This document shows, piece by piece, positions 54,348-62,478 of a stretch of DNA of 64,000 nt. A program made the translations under genes and the position numbers. Within the stretch, counting starts at the first letter, position 1, and each line of letters starts with the position of its first letter. The stretch lies in NCBI RefSeq assembly GCF_030345335.1, contig NZ_JAPVRC010000003.1:1-64000 (forward strand). Direction: 5' to 3'. The notes below the pieces were generated by a model. It searched no databases. It was given only the letters and a program-made list of their open reading frames with translations, and was not told where the DNA came from. The DNA comes from Halobacillus campisalis. Its GTDB lineage: Bacteria; Bacillota; Bacilli; Bacillales; Halobacillaceae.

Positions 54348-54561
54348 TAATTTCTTTAAAGCTCTCTCTTACTTTACGCATGTTTGGTAAGACCCTAAAG
54401 GGCTTTAGTCCGAGGGAACTCGTCTAACGCTTATAGAAAACAAGTTATTTTCCGCCACCCAATTTTTTAAAGTAACGTCCCCTCTATATTACCAATAATG
54501 AACGAACCACATGCTGCCTGGAGCCGATACAACAAAACGCAATCTTATCAATTTCATGTCA

Positions 54562-55272
54562 TTACGGTCTCTTGGCTCGAAGAGTGAATTTATATTCATC
54601 ACTCTTAAAATGGTTCTCACTGTATTCAAAAACGGTCCCATCTACTAAAACGCTGTAGGACTGCATTTTCAATATTGGAGTAGACTCATCTACCGTTAAT
54701 GCTTGAGCGACATCCTCACTCGGCAAAACAGGAATCACTTCTTGAAAACTTTCCTTTATTTTTTTGCCAACCTCTTTCTCTATATAGTCATACTTGGACT
54801 TCTTCATAATCCCATAGGATAAGTTCGGAAACAGAGAAACTGGCAAATAAGTATCTTCTACCACGTACGGAACATCATCGACCAACCTTTGCCTCCGTAT
54901 ATAAAATACCTTTTCCCCTTCGGCAAGCTGAAGCATTTTCCTTACATGATCATCAGGGTCTATCAATTGAAAATTAAGGATTTTGTTCACCGGTTCCTTA
55001 CCAAGCTGCCTCATTTCTTCTGTAAAGCTCAGCAAGTCAAATATATTATGTTCAATTTTTTGTTCTTTTACATAAGTCCCGCTTCCTTGAATTCTTTCAA
55101 GTAAACCTTCTTCCACTAGGACCTTAATTGCCTGACGTACTGTCACACGAGAGGCTTGATATTGTTCAGACAGGTGAAGTTCGGTCGGTATTGCCTCCCC
55201 ATCTTTCCAAATCCCTTCAGAAATATCTTCTTTAATTTTTTGTGCAATTCTTCTATATAAAGGCGCTGACAT
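54562..55272 (-). CDS. GntR-family regulator with UTRA domain
   Basis: The 236-residue product has an N-terminal winged helix (PLYRRIAQKIKEDI through ELHLSEQYQASRVTVRQAIKVLVEEGLLERIQGSGTYV in the same domain, 4-70) and a C-terminal UTRA effector domain (about 90-230; VFYIRRQRLVDDVPYVVEDTYLP). This HutC/NagR subfamily senses phosphosugars. It is divergent from the GH4 gene, and an inverted repeat lies between, so it most likely represses the alpha-glucoside genes. Confidence 0.88.
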   Translation of the reverse strand: MSAPLYRRIAQKIKEDISEGIWKDGEAIPTELHLSEQYQASRVTVRQAIKVLVEEGLLERIQGSGTYVKEQKIEHNIFDLLSFTEEMRQLGKEPVNKILNFQLIDPDDHVRKMLQLAEGEKVFYIRRQRLVDDVPYVVEDTYLPVSLFPNLSYGIMKKSKYDYIEKEVGKKIKESFQEVIPVLPSEDVAQALTVDESTPILKMQSYSVLVDGTVFEYSENHFKSDEYKFTLRAKRP

Positions 55273-55336
55273 ACGTATTCCTCCTGTTCTTCACACTAGA
55301 CATTATACAGAAAAATTATAAAAAATTCGATACAAA

Positions 55337-55400
55337 TGTTGACGCTTTCATAAATATGTATTATATTCATATTAAATACTAATTAATACAAATATAATAC
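55337..55400 (+). promoter_or_regulatory. Promoter, cre site and inverted repeat before the GH4 gene
   Basis: TTGACG (55339-55344), a 17-nt spacer and TATATT (55362-55367) form the promoter. TGTTGACGCTTTCA (55337-55350) fits the cre consensus with one mismatch and overlaps the -35 box. A 10-bp inverted repeat GTATTATATT/AATATAATAC (55358-55367 and 55391-55400) spans the start region and is a candidate operator for the divergent GntR-type regulator. Confidence 0.65.
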
Positions 55401-55420
55401 CTATCAGGAGGGAAATCCCT

Positions 55421-56770
55421 ATGAAAAAGCAAAATCTTGTTGTTGTAGGCGGTGGCAGTACGTATACCATCGGGATGATTATGAGTTTAGTAGCAGAGAA
55501 AGAGCAATTTCCATTAAAGTCAATTACGTTTTATGATACGAATGCTGAACGCCAGGAGAAGATAGCTAAAGCTTCCGAAATCATTTTGCGTGAGAAATAT
55601 CCTGAACTCGAAAATTTCTCTTATACTACGAACAAAGAAGAAGCATTAACTGATGCAGATTTTGTATTCGTTCAAATTCGAACCGGTGGCCTTGCAATGC
55701 GTGAACAAGATGAACAAATCCCTCTACGTCATGGTGCGGTAGGTCAAGAAACGTGCGGACCTGGCGGTATGGCCTACGGTCTTCGTTCAATTGGAGATAT
55801 GATCGATCTCGTTAACGATATTCGTCATTTTTCACCGAATGCCTGGATTCTAAATTATACAAATCCAGCCGCTATCGTGGCAGAGGCTCTCCGTCGTGAA
55901 TTCCCTGACGATAAGAAGCTTCTGAACATTTGCGATATGCCCGCAGCTATTATGGTCAGCTACGCGGGGATTCTTGGCAAAGATGTATTCGACTTGGTGC
56001 CTGAATACTTCGGCCTTAACCATTTTGGCTGGTTTACTAGCATTTTAGACAAAGACGGTGTTGACCACACGGACACGATTAAACGGGCTATAACTGAAGA
56101 TGGCTTTATTCCTGAAGATGCTGAGATTGCTAATGACCCTTCCTGGATTAAAACGTTTAAGCAAGTAGAACAAATGGTCACCGATTTCCCTGAATATTTA
56201 CCGAATACGTACTTGCAGTATTATTTATACCCTTCGCAGATGGTTGAAAAAGAGGAGCCTGACAACACTCGCGCACGCCAGGTTATTAATGGACGCGAGA
56301 AAAGAGTGCATTCTCTAGCTGATCAAATCATTGCAGATGACACAACTGAAAATGTCGAATTAGAAGTCGATATTCACGGACGTTATATGATTCGTGTAGC
56401 TGCTTCTATGGCTTATAACAACGGAGATATCTTTATCGTGATGGTTGAAAATAACGGGACCATCGCTAACTTGCCAGATGATGCCATGGTTGAAGTTCCA
56501 TCTGTCATTACGAACCGCGGCCCTAAACCTTTCTCGGTCGGCTATATTTCCACCTTTTACAAAGGGTTAATTGAAGGGCAGCTTGCCTATGAGAAACTTG
56601 TCGTTGACGCCTATTACGAAAACAGCTACGAAAAAGCACTTCAAGCTTTAACGTTGAACCGCACAGTTATCGATGCGCCAAGAGCCAGAAAGATTCTTGA
56701 CGATATGATTGATGCAAACAAAAATTACTGGCCTGAACTACACGCGAGCAAACAAGCCTTAAACATTTAA
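55421..56770 (+). CDS. glvA: 6-phospho-alpha-glucosidase (GH4, MalA/GlvA-like)
   Basis: The 449-residue product is a GH4 glycosidase. It shows the NAD-binding VVGGGSTYT (8-16), FVQIRTGGLAMREQDEQIPL (about 88-107), GQETCGPGGMAYGLRSI and the metal-site segment NICDMPAA (about 169-176). CDMP is the signature of the alpha-specific branch, against CNxP in beta-specific members. These enzymes use NAD+ and Mn2+ to open phosphorylated alpha-glucosides such as maltose 6-phosphate inside the cell. A strong AGGAGGG ribosome binding site precedes it. Confidence 0.9.
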   Translation: MKKQNLVVVGGGSTYTIGMIMSLVAEKEQFPLKSITFYDTNAERQEKIAKASEIILREKYPELENFSYTTNKEEALTDADFVFVQIRTGGLAMREQDEQIPLRHGAVGQETCGPGGMAYGLRSIGDMIDLVNDIRHFSPNAWILNYTNPAAIVAEALRREFPDDKKLLNICDMPAAIMVSYAGILGKDVFDLVPEYFGLNHFGWFTSILDKDGVDHTDTIKRAITEDGFIPEDAEIANDPSWIKTFKQVEQMVTDFPEYLPNTYLQYYLYPSQMVEKEEPDNTRARQVINGREKRVHSLADQIIADDTTENVELEVDIHGRYMIRVAASMAYNNGDIFIVMVENNGTIANLPDDAMVEVPSVITNRGPKPFSVGYISTFYKGLIEGQLAYEKLVVDAYYENSYEKALQALTLNRTVIDAPRARKILDDMIDANKNYWPELHASKQALNI

Positions 56771-56774
56771 TGGA

Positions 56775-56837
56775 AAATAATAGACCCGCAATATACAATT
56801 CGGGTCTATTATTCCCCTTATAAAGAAAGCGCTTGCC
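56775..56837 (+). promoter_or_regulatory. Intercistronic hairpin and cre-like site
   Basis: A 13-bp stem (AATAATAGACCCG with CGGGTCTATTATT) follows glvA, with no T-run after it, so it may stabilise or process the message. AGAAAGCGCTTGCC (56824-56837) is a cre-like site with two mismatches, just before the ribosome binding site of the PTS gene. Confidence 0.5.
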
Positions 56838-56856
56838 TAAAAGGAGGATTTAAAAA

Positions 56857-58413
56857 GTGAAAAAGTATTTCGGAAGTTTGCAGAAATTTGGTAAATCACT
56901 CATGGTTCCTGTCGCCCTTCTGCCCGCTGCAGGTATACTACTTGGAATTGGTGCTGCTCTCACCGGTCCGCTGGCAGATACATTAACTTTTTTACAAAAT
57001 GATACGATCCAATTCATCGGTACCGGGATGTCGGATATCGGAATCAGTATATTTGACAATTTAGCGATTATATTCGCAATTGGTGTAGCCATAGGGCTTA
57101 CGAGCGGCTCTGGGATTGCAGCTTTGGCAGCGTTATTAGGTTATATTATTATGAACAAAACTATTTCTTTTGCCCTTGATATAACCCCTGAAATGGCTCA
57201 GGAGGGCGGAGAATATGGAATGGCGCTTGGTATCCCGACGTTAGAAACCGGGGTTCTTGGCGGTATAATCGTGGGATTACTTGCCGTTTGGATTTACAAC
57301 AAATTTCATGAATTTGATCCGCCAGAAGTTCTAGGCTTTTTTGCCGGAGACCGCTCTGTGGGGATTGCCATGGTTTTTTCCTCTATTTTTCTAGCTATAG
57401 CTATGATGATTGTTTGGCCGCCTATCCAGGGCGGAATCAACGCTGTAGCAAATGTTATCGCCAATGGAGCAACTAACCCTCTTTACATTGGTTTATATGG
57501 TTTCCTTGAACGAGTTCTGATACCAACAGGTCTTCACCATATTTGGTACGCTCCGTTTCTATGGACTTCTCTTGGGGGTACCGTTGAAGTTGCCGGCAGT
57601 TCTGTGTCTGGTGACCAGTACATTTTCCTAGCTCAGGTTGCAGAAGGTGTAGAGGTAACAGCTGGCCGCTTTATGGCTGGTAAGTTCCCTGTTATCATGT
57701 TCGGACTCCTTGGAGCTGCTCTTGCTATGTATCGTCAAGCTGATAAAAAGAATCGTCCTGTCGTCAAAGGGATGCTGATTGCCGCAGCAGGTACGGCGTT
57801 CCTGACAGGAATTACAGAACCTATTGAATTCACATTCTTATTTGTAGCACCGCTTCTATTTGTCTTTCACGCTGTCTTGGCCGGTATATCGTTCTCGGTC
57901 ATGTATATGCTTAACGCTAATATTGGTTGGGCAGGTGGATCAGGGCTTATTGACTATGTTCTGGTAAACGCCATTCCAGGCACAAACAATTGGTGGTTAA
58001 ATATAGTTGTAGGAGCCGTGTTCTTCGTCATTTATTACTTCTCCTTCTCTTTTGCTATTAAAAAGTGGGACCTTGCTACGCCAGGTCGTGGTGGTCAGGA
58101 AAACAAACTTTATACGCGAAAAGATTTTAATGAAAAGAAAAAGGGCGGAAAATCCGAACAGACCAAGGAGACTGCGGCATCTATTATGAACGCCTTAGGC
58201 GGTCAAGAAAACTTAAAGCATGTTGATGCCTGCTTCACGAGACTTCGAGTCGAAGTTAAAGAAATACAAAAAATTGATGAAGACGAGCTTAGATCACTTG
58301 GAGCTGCTGGTGTAGTGAAGGTCGATCACAACATTCAGGCCATCTTTGGGGGCCGTTCAGATCTTTATAAAAATGAAATCAACCGTATTATTGATGAATC
58401 CAATGCTTCTTAG
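56857..58413 (+). CDS. PTS EIICB transporter, alpha-glucoside (maltose/glucose superfamily)
   Basis: The 518-residue product has an EIIC domain (1-about 410; SLMVPVALLPAAGILLGIG, FPVIMFGLLGAALAMYR, GITEPIEFTFLFVAPLLF) and a C-terminal EIIB domain (about 440-518) with the phospho-cysteine in LKHVDACFTRLRVEV. There is no EIIA, so a shared EIIA-Glc must serve it. It starts with GTG behind AAAGGAGG. Beside a 6-phospho-alpha-glucosidase, it most likely imports and phosphorylates maltose or a related alpha-glucoside. The EIIC sequence itself looks close to the glucose/GlcNAc types. Confidence 0.88.
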   Translation: MKKYFGSLQKFGKSLMVPVALLPAAGILLGIGAALTGPLADTLTFLQNDTIQFIGTGMSDIGISIFDNLAIIFAIGVAIGLTSGSGIAALAALLGYIIMNKTISFALDITPEMAQEGGEYGMALGIPTLETGVLGGIIVGLLAVWIYNKFHEFDPPEVLGFFAGDRSVGIAMVFSSIFLAIAMMIVWPPIQGGINAVANVIANGATNPLYIGLYGFLERVLIPTGLHHIWYAPFLWTSLGGTVEVAGSSVSGDQYIFLAQVAEGVEVTAGRFMAGKFPVIMFGLLGAALAMYRQADKKNRPVVKGMLIAAAGTAFLTGITEPIEFTFLFVAPLLFVFHAVLAGISFSVMYMLNANIGWAGGSGLIDYVLVNAIPGTNNWWLNIVVGAVFFVIYYFSFSFAIKKWDLATPGRGGQENKLYTRKDFNEKKKGGKSEQTKETAASIMNALGGQENLKHVDACFTRLRVEVKEIQKIDEDELRSLGAAGVVKVDHNIQAIFGGRSDLYKNEINRIIDESNAS

Positions 58414-58418
58414 ATTTT

Positions 58419-59077
58419 GGCTTTGTTAAAGTTCCGTGATGATATTCATATAAACATTAGTGGACGACTCAGATTCGAGATATTCGGGCTGTTTCCGTCA
58501 CAAAAATAGAGCTTGAAGGTCCGGAAAATCACTCGCTTTCCATGGGTGTACGGTAAGCTTCCTCGGGCTAACGCCCTCCGGGATCTCACCCTGTACTGTT
58601 TTCCCATAGGAGTCTCGCAATTTCCCGGACCTTCTTGCTTTTGCGAGAAAAGCGGAAACAACTCATGCACATTCACTGAAAAAATAACTGCTCTTAAGTA
58701 ATAACCAATGAGACTGTTGTATGCAAGAATATGTTTTGACCTACCTTAAAGTGTAGATTTTATTACTAAAATGCTAGAGCCCTGCCACTGGAGTTAAATG
58801 ATCCCACTATTACTAAGAAGCTTTTTAAAAATGATTTCCAGAAGCACATTTTTAGTAAGGGCGGCGGGGAATGGGGAGACTCCTGTGGGAAGAGAGTGCT
58901 GGGTGAGATCCCGCAGGACGGGACGTCCGAGGAAGCTCACCGCGCTCCCACGGAAAGCGAGCCATTCCCCGCCGCCCTGATCCACTCACTCAATGTCTCG
59001 AAATCAAGTCTTCCACTATCCTGCCATATTGTTGAATAACTCACTTATCAATATCAACAACCACCTTTAACATGGCT
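58419..59077. repeat. Composite MITE-like unit with linker and two palindromes
   Basis: The unit begins 6 nt after the PTS stop codon with GGCTTTGTTAAAGTT and ends with ACCTTTAACATGGCT (59063-59077), an inverted repeat of 11 matches in 15. It holds palindrome one (58491-58659; inner arms GAAGGTCCGGAAAAT with one mismatch), a linker (about 58675-58858) shared with 48617-48800 and, inverted, with 6550-6715, and palindrome two (58859-58977; perfect 16-bp arms). No gene is seen in it. Confidence 0.8.
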
Positions 59078-59085
59078 TAATTAAA

Positions 59086-59122
59086 AAGAGTCGCTTTCCC
59101 TGCGGAAAGCGACTCTTTTTTT
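59086..59122. terminator. Terminator of the cupredoxin gene
   Basis: A perfect 13-bp stem (AGAGTCGCTTTCC/GGAAAGCGACTCT) has TTTTTTTG on the plus strand and TTTTTAAT on the minus strand, so it can serve either direction. Confidence 0.85.
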
Positions 59123-59180
59123 GAAACAGTAATGTGCTTCTATCCATGTCATTATTGTATCCCCGTAATCTTATCTAACA

Positions 59181-59639
59181 CTAATCTCCAACCACAATAT
59201 GAGCGACCATCGGCCCTTCAGTATCTGTCGTCGTATGGGTGTTACAAATCACTCGATAAATCCCTTCTTCATCAAACTGAAGATCTAACACGGTTTCACT
59301 GCCTTGTTTTACGACTCCCTGCTTATCAGTGCCCTCAATCGTAAACGGGTGTTCATGGCCATTGACTCCATAAATACTCAATTTAAAGAGCTCCCCTTTT
59401 TTCACAAAAATAGTGCCAGGATCAAAACGGTAGGTTTCGATCACCTGCCCGTCCTCTTTCTCTGCTTTGAATTCACCCGTGACAAGGTTAATCGTCCGCA
59501 TCTGTTCGCTTTCCACCTGTGAGGAAGTGGGAGCCGTACTCCCAAAGAAGAGATTGATCATGAATACCGCACCGGCTAATACAAAAAATGCGCTGCAGAT
59601 GATAAGGATTTTTTTCCCTGAAACAACTAAAGCTTTCAA
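59181..59639 (-). CDS. Membrane-anchored cupredoxin-domain protein
   Basis: The product (152 residues) has an N-terminal membrane anchor (ILIICSAFFVLAGAVFMINL) and an exported cupredoxin domain (about 50-152). Likely copper ligands are the His in NGHEHPFTIEG and the Cys, His and Met in VICNTHTTTDTEGPM, an arrangement like the COX II or nitrosocyanin type. TTG at 59639 is the best start: GGGAGG lies 7 nt upstream, while an earlier TTG overlaps that site. An extracytoplasmic copper-binding or electron-transfer role is likely. Confidence 0.8.
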   Translation of the reverse strand: MKALVVSGKKILIICSAFFVLAGAVFMINLFFGSTAPTSSQVESEQMRTINLVTGEFKAEKEDGQVIETYRFDPGTIFVKKGELFKLSIYGVNGHEHPFTIEGTDKQGVVKQGSETVLDLQFDEEGIYRVICNTHTTTDTEGPMVAHIVVGD

Positions 59640-59724
59640 GTATACCCCTCCCAAAGAGCCTGTTTGCTAATGTATATGCTTTTAAACCTTTGGAACTTGT
59701 CTACTTTCTACCAGAAACTGAAAT

Positions 59725-60600
59725 TCATTTCGATTTCTTGTAAAATGCTTCTGGAGTCTCTGCTTTAAAACGCATCAACTTTTTAGTCGCGGGGTGTTGA
59801 AACGTAAGTAGTTTTGCATGGAGACCTAGCCTGCCAATCCCCTTTCCTGCAGCACCGTACTTTTTGTCTCCTGCGATGGGATGTCCGATGTCTTCCATAT
59901 GAACTCGAATCTGGTTTTTTCGTCCGGTTTCTAATTGAACTTCCAATAAGGAAAAAGATGAATTCCATTGGATCCGCTTATAGTGAGTCACGGCATATTG
60001 TCCGTCATTCGGTTTTTGGCTCGAATGCATTTTCATGCTTTTTGATTCTTTCAGCCATGATGAGATGGTGCCTTCAGCCGTTTGAACTTCACCTTCAACT
60101 AATGCCATATAGATACGCTCTCTAACAATATCTTTCCAATTGTTTTGGAGCGCACGCTTTATTTTTTCATTTTTTGCGAACATCATGACTCCAGAAGTTT
60201 CCCGGTCCAACCTATGGACGATGAATATCCGTCCTTTAGGGTTATGGTTTTTTACATGATCCGTAAGCTGACGGTATGCTGTCGATTGTTTTTCCTTTGC
60301 TGTAGCCACTGATAACAGTCCTGAACTTTTATCGATGATGATTAAGTCTTCATCTTCATGCAGAATCTTCAGACCTTGCAGAGGAGTGCTTTTTTTGAAG
60401 CTGCGATTGTGACCGATTTCCACCATTTGGCCCTGCTGCAGCTTATAATTGAACGCCGTCTCCGGTTGGCCGTCTACGGAAACCTGTCCTCGAGCCAGCA
60501 GCGTTTTTACAGAGTTTCGACTGCGGTCGGATAGTATTGTGAACAGGTATTCAAGCAATTGGCTGGGTTCATCCACGCGATACCGATTCGAATTTTTCAT
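59725..60600 (-). CDS. RluA-family pseudouridine synthase
   Basis: The 291-residue product has an N-terminal S4-like RNA-binding region (about 12-65) and the RluA catalytic motif VHRLDRETSGVMMFA (about 129-143, with the catalytic Asp), followed by KNQIRVHMEDIGHPIAGDKKYG (about 231-252 in two motifs). It isomerises uridine in rRNA or tRNA; the target site cannot be told apart from sequence. It resembles Bacillus YhcT/YjbO/YlyB-class enzymes. Confidence 0.88.
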   Translation of the reverse strand: MKNSNRYRVDEPSQLLEYLFTILSDRSRNSVKTLLARGQVSVDGQPETAFNYKLQQGQMVEIGHNRSFKKSTPLQGLKILHEDEDLIIIDKSSGLLSVATAKEKQSTAYRQLTDHVKNHNPKGRIFIVHRLDRETSGVMMFAKNEKIKRALQNNWKDIVRERIYMALVEGEVQTAEGTISSWLKESKSMKMHSSQKPNDGQYAVTHYKRIQWNSSFSLLEVQLETGRKNQIRVHMEDIGHPIAGDKKYGAAGKGIGRLGLHAKLLTFQHPATKKLMRFKAETPEAFYKKSK

Positions 60601-60657
60601 GAAAGAGAACCTCCTTATCAGGTAAGAACAATTTTATGGTCAACGATTTTTATCCCC

Positions 60658-62478
60658 TTAGACAGATGCCTGACTTTCGGCTTGCTGAGCGGCGACCATG
60701 TTGGCGTAAAAGCCATCTTGATCAACTAACTCACAGTGACTCCCTTTCTCAATGATTTCTCCGTGCTCGAGCACAAGAATCTGATCAGCCGCCCGGATGG
60801 TATTTAGACGGTGGGCGATGACAAAGCTTGTTCTATTCTTCATCAGCTTTCCAAGGGCATCATTAATTTTCATTTCCGTAACGGTATCAATGCTGCTCGT
60901 GGCTTCATCTAAAATTAATAAGGCCGGGTCGGCAAGCATCGCACGAGCGATAGAAAGAAGCTGGCGCTGGCCATGACTTACTCCTTTTCCATCTGAATCA
61001 AGCACAGTATCATAACCGTCACGCAATTGGGAAATAAAGTCATGTGCATGTGCCTCCCTTGCCGCTTTTTCTACCTCTTCGTCCGAAGCCTCCAGACGGC
61101 CATACCTTATATTTTCACGTATCGTTGTATGGAACATGGTGGAATCCTGCAACACCACTCCCATTTGACTGCGCAGACTGTCTCTTGTAATCGTCTTAAT
61201 ATCTTTTCCATCAACTAAGATCGCCCCCCCATCTGTTTCATAAAAGCGGGAGAGCAGCGATATGATGGTTGTTTTCCCCGCACCGGTCGGACCGACTAAA
61301 GCCACCGTCTGTCCTCTTGAAGCACGGAAGCTTATGTTTGATAGTGTATCCTCATCTTCGTCATAAGAAAAATAGACCGAGCGGAACTCAATGTCTCCAT
61401 GAATCGATTGAATAGCAGACGCTTTTTCTTCGTCCTTCTTCTCTTCGGATTCGTCAATAATCTGAAAGACGCGCTCTGCACCTGCGACGGCGGATAGAAT
61501 CATATTATACTGGTTGGCGAGGTCGTTGAGCGGTCTTGTGAATTGGCGTGAATACGTCGTAAACGTCACAATGATGCCGATCGAGATACTTCCATTTAAA
61601 GCAAGCAGTCCGCCAGCACCTACTATGATCGCGAAACTGACATTGTTCAACATATTCATCAGCTTAGGGATAAAGCCAGAGTACGTTTGCGCCCAGTAGC
61701 CAGAGGCCTTTAAAGCTTCATTTTTTGCTTCGAAATCTTTGATTACTCTATCTTCACGGGAGAACATAGAAATAATCATTTGTCCCGAAAACATTTCTTC
61801 AACGTATCCGTTAACTTCTCCAAGGTGCTTTTGCTGCTCTTTGAAGTAACGGCCTGTGCGTTTTGTAATCCACTTCATGCCAAAATACATGACGGGAACG
61901 ATCGTCAGCGTCATCAAAGTTAGGACAGGACTTAAGATCAGCATAATGATAACCGTCCCTAATATCGTAAGTATGCTAGTTACAAACTGGATGATAGCCG
62001 TGTTTAATGTGCGACTGACATTTTCCATGTCGTTTGTCAGCCGGCTCATCAATTCCCCTTGCTGCTTTTTCTGAAAAAATAAAAGAGGCAGACGCTGCAA
62101 GTGGGAAAATAGATGATTCCGCATACGATAAACTGTATTTTGCGATATACCGATCATTAAGTAGTTTTGCAGCCATAAGAACGCTGAATGTAAAACATAC
62201 ACACCAAGCAGAAGGCTGAGCATAACAAGAAGCGTGTTCGTGGCAGGTTCATCTATGACTCGGTCTACAGCTACCCCCAGTAAATACGGTCCTAATAAAG
62301 ATAAACCGGAACTCACTAAAATAATGGCTAGGATGACATTAAACAGCTTCTTTTCAGTTGTCATATAACTCCAGATTCGCTTAAGAGTAGCTTTCATATC
62401 ATCTACTTTCGGGGGTTTCGTGCCTATCCCATGATGGCGGTTAATCGGAGCACGGTTCGGCTTTTGTTTGTCCACCAT
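60658..62478 (-). CDS. ABC exporter half, canonical Walker B subunit
   Basis: The 606-residue product has six membrane helices (about 40-330) and an ATPase domain (about 360-600): Walker A VGPTGAGKTT, a signature reading VSHGQRQ instead of LSGGQ, Walker B ALLILDEATSSID with the catalytic Glu, and the switch His in VIAHRLNT. Its ATG overlaps the stop of the partner gene (TAATG). Together they look like a heterodimeric multidrug or lipid exporter of the BmrCD/YfiBC type. The altered signature belongs to the composite site with the partner's Walker A and B. Confidence 0.9.
   Translation of the reverse strand: MVDKQKPNRAPINRHHGIGTKPPKVDDMKATLKRIWSYMTTEKKLFNVILAIILVSSGLSLLGPYLLGVAVDRVIDEPATNTLLVMLSLLLGVYVLHSAFLWLQNYLMIGISQNTVYRMRNHLFSHLQRLPLLFFQKKQQGELMSRLTNDMENVSRTLNTAIIQFVTSILTILGTVIIMLILSPVLTLMTLTIVPVMYFGMKWITKRTGRYFKEQQKHLGEVNGYVEEMFSGQMIISMFSREDRVIKDFEAKNEALKASGYWAQTYSGFIPKLMNMLNNVSFAIIVGAGGLLALNGSISIGIIVTFTTYSRQFTRPLNDLANQYNMILSAVAGAERVFQIIDESEEKKDEEKASAIQSIHGDIEFRSVYFSYDEDEDTLSNISFRASRGQTVALVGPTGAGKTTIISLLSRFYETDGGAILVDGKDIKTITRDSLRSQMGVVLQDSTMFHTTIRENIRYGRLEASDEEVEKAAREAHAHDFISQLRDGYDTVLDSDGKGVSHGQRQLLSIARAMLADPALLILDEATSSIDTVTEMKINDALGKLMKNRTSFVIAHRLNTIRAADQILVLEHGEIIEKGSHCELVDQDGFYANMVAAQQAESQASV

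Noticed and set aside
1-59077. Repeats as a CRISPR array.
   Set aside because: Copies are tens of kilobases apart or in pairs, with long internal palindromes and no regular short spacers; no cas gene is present.
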